Assembly (NCBI GenBank): GCA_002783405.1
Contig: PFGG01000052.1
Coordinates: 1-64,000 of the forward strand
DNA from: a bacterium (Candidatus Blackallbacteria) CG13_big_fil_rev_8_21_14_2_50_49_14
GTDB lineage: Bacteria; Cyanobacteriota; Sericytochromatia; UBA7694
Reading direction: 5' to 3'
Length of the DNA: 64,000 nt
The notes below the pieces were generated by a model. That model worked only from the letters and a program-made list of their open reading frames with translations, did not search any database and was not told the origin of the DNA. A program made the position numbers and the translations under genes. This document shows, piece by piece, positions 28,333 through 37,069 of this stretch (the first letter of the stretch is position 1; each line of letters starts with the position of its first letter).

Positions 28333-28812
28333 TTAGGGGGCCTCCTTTTTGAGCGAATCAATCAACGCATCAAACTTTTCTGGGGTCAGGTTTTCATGGT
28401 ATTCACGGTTGATTTGGCACATGGGGCCGGTTCCACAGGAGGCCAGGCATTCGACCCGCGTCAGGGTAAACTGGCGATCGGGGGTGGTCTCTCCCGCTTG
28501 AATGCCCAATTTCTTTTGCATATGCTCAATCAGGGGTTCTGCTCCCGCCAGTGCACAGGAGAGTGTATGGCAGACCTGAATATGGTGTTTGCCAATCGGT
28601 TCGGTCTGGTACATCGAGTAAAACCCAATCACGCTGTAAACATGGCTGGCAGGAATTTCGAGCAGATTGGCAATATATTCCATGGCTTCGGTGGAGACAA
28701 AGCCATCCACTTCTTGGGCAATCCAGAGACAGGTCAAAAGAGCTGCCTGTTTATGGGGGTATTTGGCTACAGCGGCTTCAAAGCGCTCTTGAATTTCAGG
28801 GGGGTATTTCAT
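28333..28812 (-). CDS. nuoE: NADH-quinone oxidoreductase subunit E
   Basis: NuoE carries the N1a 2Fe-2S cluster of complex I. Its four ligands are visible in CHTLSC and VECLASCGTGPMC-type segments of this 159-residue protein. The N-terminal thioredoxin-fold helices are typical (QEVDGFVSTEAMEYIANLLEI). Start and stop lie within 3 bp of the flanking nuoD and nuoF genes, so translation is probably coupled. Confidence 0.95.
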   Translation of the reverse strand: MKYPPEIQERFEAAVAKYPHKQAALLTCLWIAQEVDGFVSTEAMEYIANLLEIPASHVYSVIGFYSMYQTEPIGKHHIQVCHTLSCALAGAEPLIEHMQKKLGIQAGETTPDRQFTLTRVECLASCGTGPMCQINREYHENLTPEKFDALIDSLKKEAP

Positions 28813-28814
28813 TT

Positions 28815-30047
28815 TTAACGCTCCAGTTCCCCGGCAATGATATTGATACTGCCCAAAATGGCAATGGCGTCGGCGATTAAGCCCCCTTCAATCAACTGGG
28901 GGTAGGCCGAAAAGATCGTAAAACAAGGGGGGCGGCAACGCACGCGGAAAGGGTGCCCACTGCCATCTGAGACGATATAAAAGCCCAGCTCACCATTGGC
29001 GGCTTCGGTGGCATCATAGTATTCTCCCGCAGGCACTTTGACGCCTTCGTAAATATGCTTGAAATGGTTGATCAGACCTTCAATATTGACATAGGTCTCT
29101 TTTTTGGGGGGCAGAGAAACCCGTTTGTCATCGCTGTTGACGGGCCCATCGGGCAGGGTTTTCAACGCCTGACGCACAATCCGAATACTTTGCGTGATTT
29201 CTTCAAAGCGTACCATGATGCGATCATAGGTATCTCCCACTTCTCCGACAGCGACGTCAAACTCATAGTTTTCGTAGCCATAGTAGGGGAATTCCTTGCG
29301 CAAATCATAGGGAATGCCTGTGGCTCTGAGACAGGGGCCTGTAAAGGCATAGCTCAAGGCGTCTTCTTGGGAGATAATGCCCACGCCCTGGGTTCTTTTC
29401 AGAAAGATTTTATTGCGAAAAACCAGCTTCAAGACGTCTTGCATGGCGATTTCAAACTCACCTAAGACATGCAGCACATCTGAGTCAAAACCTTCATAGG
29501 CATCACGGGCCAAGCCGCCAATTCGGGTAAAACTGTTGGTCAGGCGGGCCCCGGTCAGTTTGTCGAGAATATCATAGAGCTGTTCGCGTTTATTAAAGAG
29601 ATACCAAAAATTGGTAAGTGCGCCAATATCCACGAGATTGGCACCAATACAGACCAGGTGATCGACAATCCGCATCAGCTCGCTGACAATCACCCGCAGG
29701 GCTTGGCAACGGGGGGTGATTTCCACCCCGATCAGGCTTTCAACGGCTTTGGCAAAGCCCACATTGTTCATAATCGCTGAGACATAATTCAGACGATCGG
29801 TATAGGGAATCACCTGATCATAGGTGCGGTTTTCAGCTGTTTTCTCAAAACCCCGGTGCAGATAGCCAATTTCACAGACCCCGGCTTTGATCGTCTCACC
29901 ATCCAGGGCCACCAAGGTGCGCAGGGTGCCGTGGCTGGCAGGATGTGAGGGCCCGAGGTTCAAAAACATCAGGTCTGTATGTAAATCCCGATAAAACTCA
30001 GGCTCAAAATCCTGATTTATGGGGTGAAGTTCGTTGATTCTTTGCAT
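28815..30047 (-). CDS. nuoD: NADH-quinone oxidoreductase subunit D
   Basis: NuoD, the 49-kDa-type subunit of complex I, forms the quinone site with NuoB. The 410-residue length is usual. Recognisable are LNLGPSHPASHGTLR (the quinone-site histidine), GYLHRGFEKTAENRTY, PRCQALRVIVSELMRI and the C-terminal FRVRCRPPCFT. The ribosome site is aaggggctg before the ATG. It is one base past the nuoC stop, consistent with coupling. Confidence 0.96.
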   Translation of the reverse strand: MQRINELHPINQDFEPEFYRDLHTDLMFLNLGPSHPASHGTLRTLVALDGETIKAGVCEIGYLHRGFEKTAENRTYDQVIPYTDRLNYVSAIMNNVGFAKAVESLIGVEITPRCQALRVIVSELMRIVDHLVCIGANLVDIGALTNFWYLFNKREQLYDILDKLTGARLTNSFTRIGGLARDAYEGFDSDVLHVLGEFEIAMQDVLKLVFRNKIFLKRTQGVGIISQEDALSYAFTGPCLRATGIPYDLRKEFPYYGYENYEFDVAVGEVGDTYDRIMVRFEEITQSIRIVRQALKTLPDGPVNSDDKRVSLPPKKETYVNIEGLINHFKHIYEGVKVPAGEYYDATEAANGELGFYIVSDGSGHPFRVRCRPPCFTIFSAYPQLIEGGLIADAIAILGSINIIAGELER

Positions 30048-30048
30048 C

Positions 30049-30582
30049 TTATTTCAGCCCCTTTTCAATCAGGCGTTTTTCCATTTCATCCATCAGCGAA
30101 TCATTGACCGTTAAAACTTGGCGTTTATCGATGGGATAATCTTTGCGCAGGGGGTGACCCACGAACTCAATATGGTTCAGAATCCGTTTCAGATTGGGAT
30201 GATTCACAAACTGAATTCCATACATATCCCAGACTTCCCGCTCCAGCCAATTGGCAGTTTTCCAAAGTGTACAGGCACTGTCGAGGGCGGGATCTGCGCC
30301 TCCAACGGGTACTTTTACGCGCAGGCGATGGCCTTTGTCTAAGGAGTGAAGATGGTAGACCACTTCAAAGCGCTGACGTTTTTTTTCAGGATAATTGAGA
30401 TAGTCTACAGCACTCAGATCCGTGAGGATATTGAAATCCAATTCAGGATCATCGCGGAGCAGTTTAAGGGTCTGATAAATGCTTTCTTTTTTACAAATCA
30501 CCACGGGCATATCCCGGGCTTCGATCATTTCAAGTACAGAATCACCTAATTTGTTTTTCAGGTGCTCAAGCAGCAGATGCAT
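30049..30582 (-). CDS. nuoC: NADH-quinone oxidoreductase subunit C
   Basis: This 177-residue subunit (30-kDa type) belongs to the peripheral arm of complex I. It shows the family signature ANWLEREVWDMYGIQFVNHPNLKRIL with HPLRKDYP near the end. I use the ATG at 30582 (MHLLLEHLKNKLGD). The open frame reaches 30618 with no better ribosome site. nuoA and nuoB are not found upstream, and nuoG onward are not downstream, so the complex I genes are split in this genome. Confidence 0.93.
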   Translation of the reverse strand: MHLLLEHLKNKLGDSVLEMIEARDMPVVICKKESIYQTLKLLRDDPELDFNILTDLSAVDYLNYPEKKRQRFEVVYHLHSLDKGHRLRVKVPVGGADPALDSACTLWKTANWLEREVWDMYGIQFVNHPNLKRILNHIEFVGHPLRKDYPIDKRQVLTVNDSLMDEMEKRLIEKGLK

Positions 30583-30646
30583 GGCAGTCTTGCCTTTCGC
30601 AGATTTTACACCCTGCATTTTACCATTGAACCGAGTTGGGTTGCAG

Positions 30647-31276
30647 CTAATAGCCCCTCAGCCGTCCCAAGGCTTTAAATTCAATCATCAGGCTGCCTGA
30701 TTTGTCCTGGCTGATATCCAATTCAGACAGCAGCAGGTTTTCTACGGGGGGTGTTTTGCGATCTTCGAGATGAATTCCTTTGCCTTCAAACAGACTGAGA
30801 AAAGCCAATTCGCCACGGTTATTGCGCTTTAAGGTCCGCAGAAATTGCTCTATCGGACTTTCGTCAAAGGGATGCAGTCCACTGCGAGCCAGCCCACGGG
30901 CAAAAGCCTTGAAAATACTGGCAGTTTCAGAGTGTCCAATCGGTTGTGCCAAGGGCAGATGGTAAGTTTTTTCAAGCAAGAGCACCCCTTCAGAACTGAC
31001 ATCGGTGGTCAGCGAAAAGAGATTTTTAATTTTAAAATGAAAGCGGCTGCCTTCCAGTTTTTCCTGAATCATGCCCGCTTTGAGTTGGGTGCGCACTATC
31101 CAGGGCAAGAAACCCAAGGCCCGATCCACGGCTTCACCCAGGGCGACGCGTAAATAGCCTGTTACGATCACATCGCCTGTATCCAGAGGTTGAATATTGG
31201 CCTCCAGTTTGAGTGGGCCTGCAACGCTGAGTTGAATCGGACGGGTATCCAGGGGTTGGCTGAACGATTCGCTCAT
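30647..31276 (-). CDS. Hypothetical protein, possible DUF2993-like
   Basis: This 209-residue protein is not recognised with confidence. Its phrases SVAGPLKLEANIQPLDTGDVIVTGYLRVALGEAVDRAL and LSLFEGKGIHLEDRK.P have the beta-rich look of LmeA/DUF2993 lipid-binding proteins. It has no signal peptide. Its start overlaps the stop of the upstream 3D-domain gene (ATGA), so the two are coupled. It may not be part of the nuo unit despite its position. Confidence 0.5.
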   Translation of the reverse strand: MSESFSQPLDTRPIQLSVAGPLKLEANIQPLDTGDVIVTGYLRVALGEAVDRALGFLPWIVRTQLKAGMIQEKLEGSRFHFKIKNLFSLTTDVSSEGVLLLEKTYHLPLAQPIGHSETASIFKAFARGLARSGLHPFDESPIEQFLRTLKRNNRGELAFLSLFEGKGIHLEDRKTPPVENLLLSELDISQDKSGSLMIEFKALGRLRGY

Positions 31277-32124
31277 GGTTTAGCGGGTTTGTCTTGTATA
31301 TTCATCTGCTTCCCATCGGGATGCAGAACTTTATAAAGCGAGAGGCTTTGTTGAACTTTGGCATTGTGCGTCGTATTGCAGCAAATATCCACTTTGGCTC
31401 CGCCCGTACCCTTGAAAGCCCCACCATTATCGACTAGGGCAAAATAGAGATCGGGGGTATTAAAAATTTCTTCGAGTTCAGGAATGCGAAAGATATCGCC
31501 ATACTTGAAGGGCGCATTCTTACCCTGAAACAAAGATTGATCCATGGCTATCGCGACATAATTGTCGGGGCCGTTTTTGCCCTTGCGGGTATTTTCCAAA
31601 ACATTTTCGAGGGTATGGGGAGTCAGACTGCGACCAAGCGAGTCTTTCTTACCCCCTTCCATCCGGGTGTTTTTGGGGCTGTAACTGGTGCCTGAAGCTA
31701 TATTAAAAAATTCACAGTTGGGTTTGGTAGGGGGTTTTCCAAAGCCAGAAAAACCTTCAATCGCGATGGCTGAAACCGCTTTGCCTTTTGCCGGCAGTTT
31801 GGGTGGCATTTCATGTTTTGCCAGGTTTAAAAGCGCTTGTTTTTCTTTTGCGTCAATTTTTCCATCTTTGAGAGCAGATACGGTCATTTCACGGGCTTTA
31901 TCTACCAATGTATTGGCTCCAGCTTTCTGCTCTTTGCTCAGCACTTTGGAGAGGGCAATTTCAGTTTTTACTTTTTTGGCCTCGGCAGCGCTGAGACCCG
32001 TTTCGCCATCACTGCCTTCAGTATAGTGGCGCTTTGCGGAGAGCGGGTGAATATACGCGGCGAAGCTATTGGGCATGATTGGCGGGGTTGTCATGGGTGT
32101 CAGCAGGCTCCCTGTTGAAGTCAT
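31273..32124 (-). CDS. 3D-domain (double-psi beta-barrel) protein
   Basis: This 283-residue protein has an N-terminal low-complexity part and a helical middle with an EF-hand-like piece (KDGKIDAKEKQAL). The C-terminal domain reads SYSPKNTRMEGG, LGRSLTPHTLE, YVAIAMD, YGDIFRIPELE and FALVDNGGAFKGTGGAKVDIC, which matches the 3D/DPBB domain of cell-wall lytic transglycosylase-like enzymes. The acidic residue pattern D.GGAF.G....D is kept. A role in peptidoglycan turnover is inferred. The N-terminus has no clear signal peptide, which is odd for that role. The ribosome site is aagga. Confidence 0.65.
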   Translation of the reverse strand: MTSTGSLLTPMTTPPIMPNSFAAYIHPLSAKRHYTEGSDGETGLSAAEAKKVKTEIALSKVLSKEQKAGANTLVDKAREMTVSALKDGKIDAKEKQALLNLAKHEMPPKLPAKGKAVSAIAIEGFSGFGKPPTKPNCEFFNIASGTSYSPKNTRMEGGKKDSLGRSLTPHTLENVLENTRKGKNGPDNYVAIAMDQSLFQGKNAPFKYGDIFRIPELEEIFNTPDLYFALVDNGGAFKGTGGAKVDICCNTTHNAKVQQSLSLYKVLHPDGKQMNIQDKPAKP

Positions 32125-32177
32125 TCTAATAGTTTTATCCTTATTTTAGCTGGGCTCTTGCTTAAAAAGCAAAATTT

Positions 32178-33794
32178 TCAGGTGCTTTGAACTGCCTCTT
32201 TGCCAGTGGGGTTTAAGATCTTCGCCAAAACATGGCTGAGTTGGGCAGATTGAAAAGGCTTTTGAATAAAAAAAGAGAGGCCATCAGAGAACATCTGCTC
32301 GAGTTCAAAGGGGTCCATATTGCCCGAACTGAGGACGATTTTCAGATCTGGGCGCACGTCCCGCAGTGCATAAAAGGTTTTCTTGCCATCCATTACGGGC
32401 ATGACCCTGTCAAGCAAAACAAGGTCAATGCTTTCGGGGGCCGCCCTAAACAGCTCAAGGCCTTCGCTGCCATTTTCGGCACATAAGACTTCGTATCCCA
32501 GGCCAATCAGCAAAGTGCGCAGGCTTTCTCTGAGTATAAATTCATCATCAATTATCAAAATACGCCCTTTGCCCTGAAGACGTTTATAATCCGTTTGGAT
32601 TGGCGGCTCGTATGCAGATTCTATCAGCGGAAAATAAAGTCTGAAACGGGTGCCCTGGTTTAGTTTGCTCTCAACTTTGATGGCACCCTGATGCTCTTGA
32701 ACGGTGCCCAAGACTACGGCCAATCCCAAGCCTGTGCCTTTGCCTGGATCTTTGGTGGTGAAAAAGGGCTCAAAAATTCTCTCTAATAATTCGGGTGCGA
32801 TGCCACAGCCTGTATCCTCAAATTTTATTTCTATGAATTTGCCTGGTTTTAATTCAAAGAGAGAGTGATGACAGGCTTTTTCATTTAACTCAGTGATTTG
32901 ACTGGAAATTCTGAGCCTTCCCCCTTCTGGCATGGCATGTGAGGCATTGATGCCCAGGTTGAGAAATGCGCTTTGCAGTTGAGAATAATCCCCTAAGATG
33001 ATGCTTTCTTTGGCCCGCAGCTCCAAATCTATCTCTATCGAGCGTGAAATGGTATTGGAGAGCAGTGAAACCGTTTCCTGGAGGGTTTGGTGGAGATCCA
33101 TCCGATCTGAGTGGGTGGGTTGTTTTCTGGCAAAGGTTAAAAGTTTTTCTGTGAGTTCGGCTGCTCTTTGGGCTGAATCGATCACCATGCGTATCAAGGT
33201 CTGGTTTTCTGGATCTGCTTCGAAGTTTGATTCAAGCAGTTCGCTGGCGACCATAATACAGGTCAAGCGATTGTTAAAATCGTGGGCTATTCCCCCTGCC
33301 AATTGTCCAACCAGTCTCATTTTTTCACTTTGGTGAAGCTTTTCTTCACTTTTGGCAAGCGCAGCCTCAGAATGTCTTCTCTCTAAATTTTCCTGAATCA
33401 ATTGCTCACGAAAGATCTGATGTTCTTTGACCAGTTCACTGCGATCGCGCACCGCACGCTGTGCTTCTAGTTGAGAGATTTGCGCATTTTCGCGGTGATC
33501 GCGATTATTTTTGAGCAGTTCCAAGAGCGGGGCTGCCCAGGCTTTCAGATTGGAGAGAGAGGCTTCGGGAACTGTCCATTCCATCAGCTCAGGTGCCAGC
33601 TTGCGGCTGGTGAATTGTTTTCCTGGCAAAATCACAAGCCCGGTTAATTTTTCGAGGAGAGCTTGATCTTCAAAGGGATTTTTTTCACAGAGCAGGCAAA
33701 AGATTTGGCGTCGCAATTGTTTAAAATTGAGATCTTTTTCAAACTGGAAGCCTTCGGGGACAGGGCTTAAGAGCGAAATATAGTTAAACTCCAT
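32178..33794 (-). CDS. Hybrid sensor histidine kinase with C-terminal receiver
   Basis: This protein has 538 residues from the ATG at 33794 (MEFNYISLLSPVPEGF). That start lies 4 bp past the upstream stop, whereas the longer frame overlaps it. The N-terminal 120 residues are unassigned and followed by a coiled coil. The kinase core has the H-box GQLAGGIAHDFNNRLT, an N-box-like LNLGINASHAMPEGG, DTGCGI and GKGTGLGLA. The receiver begins RILIIDDEFI with the phospho-acceptor in LVLLDRVMP and the lysine in FIQKPF. The H-box form is that of NtrB-like hybrid kinases. It is paired with the FIST sensor gene, probably its signal input. No output regulator gene is adjacent. Confidence 0.9.
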   Translation of the reverse strand: MEFNYISLLSPVPEGFQFEKDLNFKQLRRQIFCLLCEKNPFEDQALLEKLTGLVILPGKQFTSRKLAPELMEWTVPEASLSNLKAWAAPLLELLKNNRDHRENAQISQLEAQRAVRDRSELVKEHQIFREQLIQENLERRHSEAALAKSEEKLHQSEKMRLVGQLAGGIAHDFNNRLTCIMVASELLESNFEADPENQTLIRMVIDSAQRAAELTEKLLTFARKQPTHSDRMDLHQTLQETVSLLSNTISRSIEIDLELRAKESIILGDYSQLQSAFLNLGINASHAMPEGGRLRISSQITELNEKACHHSLFELKPGKFIEIKFEDTGCGIAPELLERIFEPFFTTKDPGKGTGLGLAVVLGTVQEHQGAIKVESKLNQGTRFRLYFPLIESAYEPPIQTDYKRLQGKGRILIIDDEFILRESLRTLLIGLGYEVLCAENGSEGLELFRAAPESIDLVLLDRVMPVMDGKKTFYALRDVRPDLKIVLSSGNMDPFELEQMFSDGLSFFIQKPFQSAQLSHVLAKILNPTGKEAVQST

Positions 33795-33798
33795 GAGC

Positions 33799-34962
33799 TT
33801 AGGAACCCAAAACACAGACCACAAATGTCATATTGTGAAAATAAGAGGCTGAATATTCGCCGTGACGGTAGAAGGGGCCTATTTCGCCAAAAGAAAGGAA
33901 TCCAACAAGTGGCAAGGGGCCTAAAAGGGTTTTGATACGGTTCAATTCTTCTTTCCCACCTTCTTGAAATAACCACTTTCTGCCTGCACAACTGACAGCC
34001 ATGACAGCCGCTGGCTTGAAACGCGCTTCGTCAAAAGGGAGCAGTGCCTGATCGACTGCTTGAATGATTTCTTCAAGCGTAGAACGGCAGACGTTAATTT
34101 CTGCACCCAGGGGCACTTCTCCAAACAGAGAGATCGAACCCGTTTCGGGATTGCTATCTGAGGAGGTACGCAGGACCTTTATATCTTGCCCAACTTCAGC
34201 CTGTACTGCCAAGGGGACAACGCCAAAATCCATCGCGCCAACCATGCGACCCGTTTGCTCTGCGATAAATTTCATAGCCGTCTGAGTTCCAATTTGCTTG
34301 AGCTGATTGCCCTGGACAGAGCTGACCTGACTTGTATCACCCGTGGGCATCCAGCCGGTTGCTGCGTTGATCCAGAAAGGCAGATCGCCTGAGGCGGTGA
34401 GCACAAGGACTGAATTTTCAATCACTTGACGGTTTGCAATCAGGCCTGTTTTTTTAAACCTGCGATCATCGGCTACCAGGCCCCCCAAACAGGGAATGCT
34501 TAAGACCTGTCTGAGACCCTCTGCAATTTGAGTGCCATTGGCGTAAATCCCGTCGGCGAAGACAAAGGCCAGAACGGGATCCTGCTCGGGCACGAGCGCT
34601 TCGCGGGCCGCCTGGGCAGCTGTTTTGCTCCAATCCGCTTCGCGCAGTTCAACACAGGCCAATTTCCAGACAACCCGGCCCTGGGCATTGATCGCGAAAG
34701 CACTGACGCCATGATGAGCAACGGCTTCGGTTTCATAAAAACCATCAGAGGTTCCCCCCAGCAGAATCAGGTTTTCACCCAAAATCTCATAGAGTCCTTC
34801 AGCGAGTTCTGATAAATTTTCAAGATATTGGCAAGAGGCAAACAGAAAGACGACTTCTGGTGCAATCGGGAGCAGCTTTTCCCCGATTTGAATCCCGGCC
34901 CGAAAGGGATCGGGGATTTGTGTACTGGCAGATAAATACTGAATTTCAGGCAAAGACGCCAT
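33799..34962 (-). CDS. FIST domain sensory protein
   Basis: This 387-residue protein has the FIST_N segment (ILLGGTSDGFYETEAVAHHGVSAFAI) and the FIST_C segment ending SFGEIGPFYRHGEYSASYFHNMTFVV, the family's typical closing motif. FIST domains are proposed small-ligand sensors, possibly for amino acids, found in signal-transduction proteins. There is no transmembrane part, so it is cytosolic. It lies 4 bp from the hybrid kinase gene, suggesting that it feeds that kinase. Confidence 0.88.
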   Translation of the reverse strand: MASLPEIQYLSASTQIPDPFRAGIQIGEKLLPIAPEVVFLFASCQYLENLSELAEGLYEILGENLILLGGTSDGFYETEAVAHHGVSAFAINAQGRVVWKLACVELREADWSKTAAQAAREALVPEQDPVLAFVFADGIYANGTQIAEGLRQVLSIPCLGGLVADDRRFKKTGLIANRQVIENSVLVLTASGDLPFWINAATGWMPTGDTSQVSSVQGNQLKQIGTQTAMKFIAEQTGRMVGAMDFGVVPLAVQAEVGQDIKVLRTSSDSNPETGSISLFGEVPLGAEINVCRSTLEEIIQAVDQALLPFDEARFKPAAVMAVSCAGRKWLFQEGGKEELNRIKTLLGPLPLVGFLSFGEIGPFYRHGEYSASYFHNMTFVVCVLGS

Positions 34963-35059
34963 AGTTATACATTTCTATACTTGAATCAATTTGTACAAAA
35001 TAAAATTTGTATAACAATTATATGTCAATAATTTCGGTCTGTATATCTACTATCAGAAT

Positions 35060-35680
35060 TCAATTTTGCTGAGTGAAGTTTGTGCCTTTGAAAATTCTGA
35101 TAGCATTTCCCCTCTCTAAGGACTGATGGGCCTGCCATTGGGTTTTGCGAGCCTGATTTTTCAGCGCAAGATTTTCTTTGGCGATTAAATTCTGCATGCG
35201 CGCCAGCGCCAGCTGTCTGTTGCGCAACTGGGTTCTTTCTTCCCGTGCCAAGACACTTAAGCCGGTAGGAAGGTGGGTCAAACGGACGGCGGTTTCCAAT
35301 TTGTTGACATTTTGTCCGCCAGGGCCACTGCTGCGCAGACTTTCAAATTTCAGGTCGCTCAGATCCAAGTTGTTTTCTGCCGGAGCTTGAAAAATTTCAA
35401 AGCCTACAAACCAGTTTTTGCGTTTGTGTTGGGGCCGAAAAGGGCTTTGGCCAATCCACTGCAAACTGCCTTCCCAGGTCTTGGCCCAAAGCAAAGCCTG
35501 ATCTCCCTCTACGCTGCAAAGCACAGAATTGAGGGTTTCTTTTACAGGTCCGGCTTCGGTTTCAAGGATTTCAAGGGCAAGCCCCTTTTGTTTTGCCTCT
35601 TGCTCAAGAATGGGCAAGAGGCGAGCCACGACCCAGGCACATTCTGCAGGGCCTTTTCCAGCGGTCAGTAAAACCCACAT
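35060..35680 (-). CDS. prfH: Peptide chain release factor homologue PrfH
   Basis: This 206-residue protein has the GGQ peptidyl-tRNA hydrolysis motif in RSSGPGGQNVNKLETAVRL but lacks the codon-recognition domain of RF1/RF2, as PrfH does. It is known to release peptides from ribosomes with a cleaved 16S rRNA decoding centre. It overlaps rtcB by one base (TGATG), so the two are translated together. The pairing with RtcB2 is a known rRNA repair operon. Confidence 0.9.
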   Translation of the reverse strand: MWVLLTAGKGPAECAWVVARLLPILEQEAKQKGLALEILETEAGPVKETLNSVLCSVEGDQALLWAKTWEGSLQWIGQSPFRPQHKRKNWFVGFEIFQAPAENNLDLSDLKFESLRSSGPGGQNVNKLETAVRLTHLPTGLSVLAREERTQLRNRQLALARMQNLIAKENLALKNQARKTQWQAHQSLERGNAIRIFKGTNFTQQN

Positions 35681-36786
35681 CAGCTGCGCCTCGTTTTATA
35701 GGTGATCACGGGATCCATTTCTGCGATGATTTCGGCCAAACCCGCGTCTACCAAATCTTGAACCACCCGATCAATGGCTTTATAGGCTTGGGGGGCTTCT
35801 TCATAGAGCAATTCTCTGTTTTCACAGATCACCCAGGAACCCTTTTCCGTTCGCTGCAGATTCTCAGGTTTAAAGCGTTTTTCCAGACGGCCTTTGGTTT
35901 CTCCTCGGCTCCATTTGCGGCCTGCGCCATGGGCCAGAGACCAGGCACTTTTTTCACTGGGCAGCGCTTTGACGAGATAACTTGAACTTCCGCGTGAGCC
36001 AGGAATCACGACTGCGCCCTGATCTGCCGGACTGGCCCCTTTGCGATGCAGCCAGGATAGATTTGATGCGTGATTGAGCTTGCAGACACTGTTATGGCAG
36101 CGATCCAGCACCTGTTTTCCTTGGGCTCCCAAGAGGTTGAGAAAGCGTTTTTGAATAAGGGTGCGGTTGGCTTCACTCCAGCGCACGGCCAGGTCATGGG
36201 CCTGTAGATAAGCTTCGGCTTCTGGGCTAGGGGCAGCCAGGCCCTGTGCGCCAAAGCGTTCAGTATGTGCTCTGAGAATACTTTCTCCCAGCCCGCGAGA
36301 GCCGCTGTGCACCAATAAGAGCAGGCAATTTGGATCGATTTCAAGTTCTGCCAGGGCATCGGGATCGGCAATGCGTGTGATTTTTTGCAATTCAGCAAAA
36401 TGGTTGCCTCCCCCAATGGTTCCAAGTGAAGTGTCGTAGGGGGTGGGCTCTAAACCAAAATCTTGGAGCCAGGCTTGGGTATCCCCCTCCCAGGGTGTTT
36501 CAAGCCCTTCCAGTTTGCGTAAATTTTTTTCGGCTTTGAATTTTCGAACTTGAAGATCGGTTTGCCACAAACCCATGCCACAGCCGATATCATTGCCGAC
36601 CAAAAAGGGGTAAACTTGCCCCTCTGAAAGAAAGGCTGCTCCAATCGGGTGGCCTTTGCCGGGGTGCAAATCGGGCAAACCCACAGCCAAACGCATTCCC
36701 GGCAGTTTGGCCATGGTTTTAAGTTGTTCGATGGCTGCCCCTTCAATCCAGGAGTGGGGCGAAGCAATGATTTCAATCTCTGTCAT
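35680..36786 (-). CDS. rtcB2: RNA ligase RtcB, RtcB2 type
   Basis: RtcB joins RNA 2',3'-cyclic phosphate or 3'-phosphate to 5'-OH ends using GTP and manganese. Motifs visible in this 368-residue protein are GNDIGCGMGLW (metal cysteine), GGGNHFAELQ, LVHSGSRGLG and the guanylylated histidine region SLAHGAGRKWSRGE. The length is shorter than canonical RtcB (about 408) and fits the RtcB2 group that accompanies PrfH. It is predicted to repair 16S rRNA cut by toxins. An agagg ribosome site precedes the ATG. Confidence 0.92.
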   Translation of the reverse strand: MTEIEIIASPHSWIEGAAIEQLKTMAKLPGMRLAVGLPDLHPGKGHPIGAAFLSEGQVYPFLVGNDIGCGMGLWQTDLQVRKFKAEKNLRKLEGLETPWEGDTQAWLQDFGLEPTPYDTSLGTIGGGNHFAELQKITRIADPDALAELEIDPNCLLLLVHSGSRGLGESILRAHTERFGAQGLAAPSPEAEAYLQAHDLAVRWSEANRTLIQKRFLNLLGAQGKQVLDRCHNSVCKLNHASNLSWLHRKGASPADQGAVVIPGSRGSSSYLVKALPSEKSAWSLAHGAGRKWSRGETKGRLEKRFKPENLQRTEKGSWVICENRELLYEEAPQAYKAIDRVVQDLVDAGLAEIIAEMDPVITYKTRRS

Positions 36787-37069
36787 GTAACCTCTGAAAT
36801 ATTTTCACTGTTGAAACATGACGCTGAAGCTTGCAAAAGGTTCCCTTTGAGATCTTAGCGAGTTGCCAATTCGAAAAACTTGAAAGAACTGCATTCTCAG
36901 TCTGGAGTTTTCACGGCCCTTACAAGTGCTAAGGCCTTGCTATTGGGGGCTTATTGTCTCATTTGTCCTGTAATTTTGATTAAGATCAATTCTTAATTCT
37001 TTATGGATCAAGGATGAAGAGTGTTAAGTTGACTAAGATCTGATCAGATAATTTATCCGGAGGATTTCT

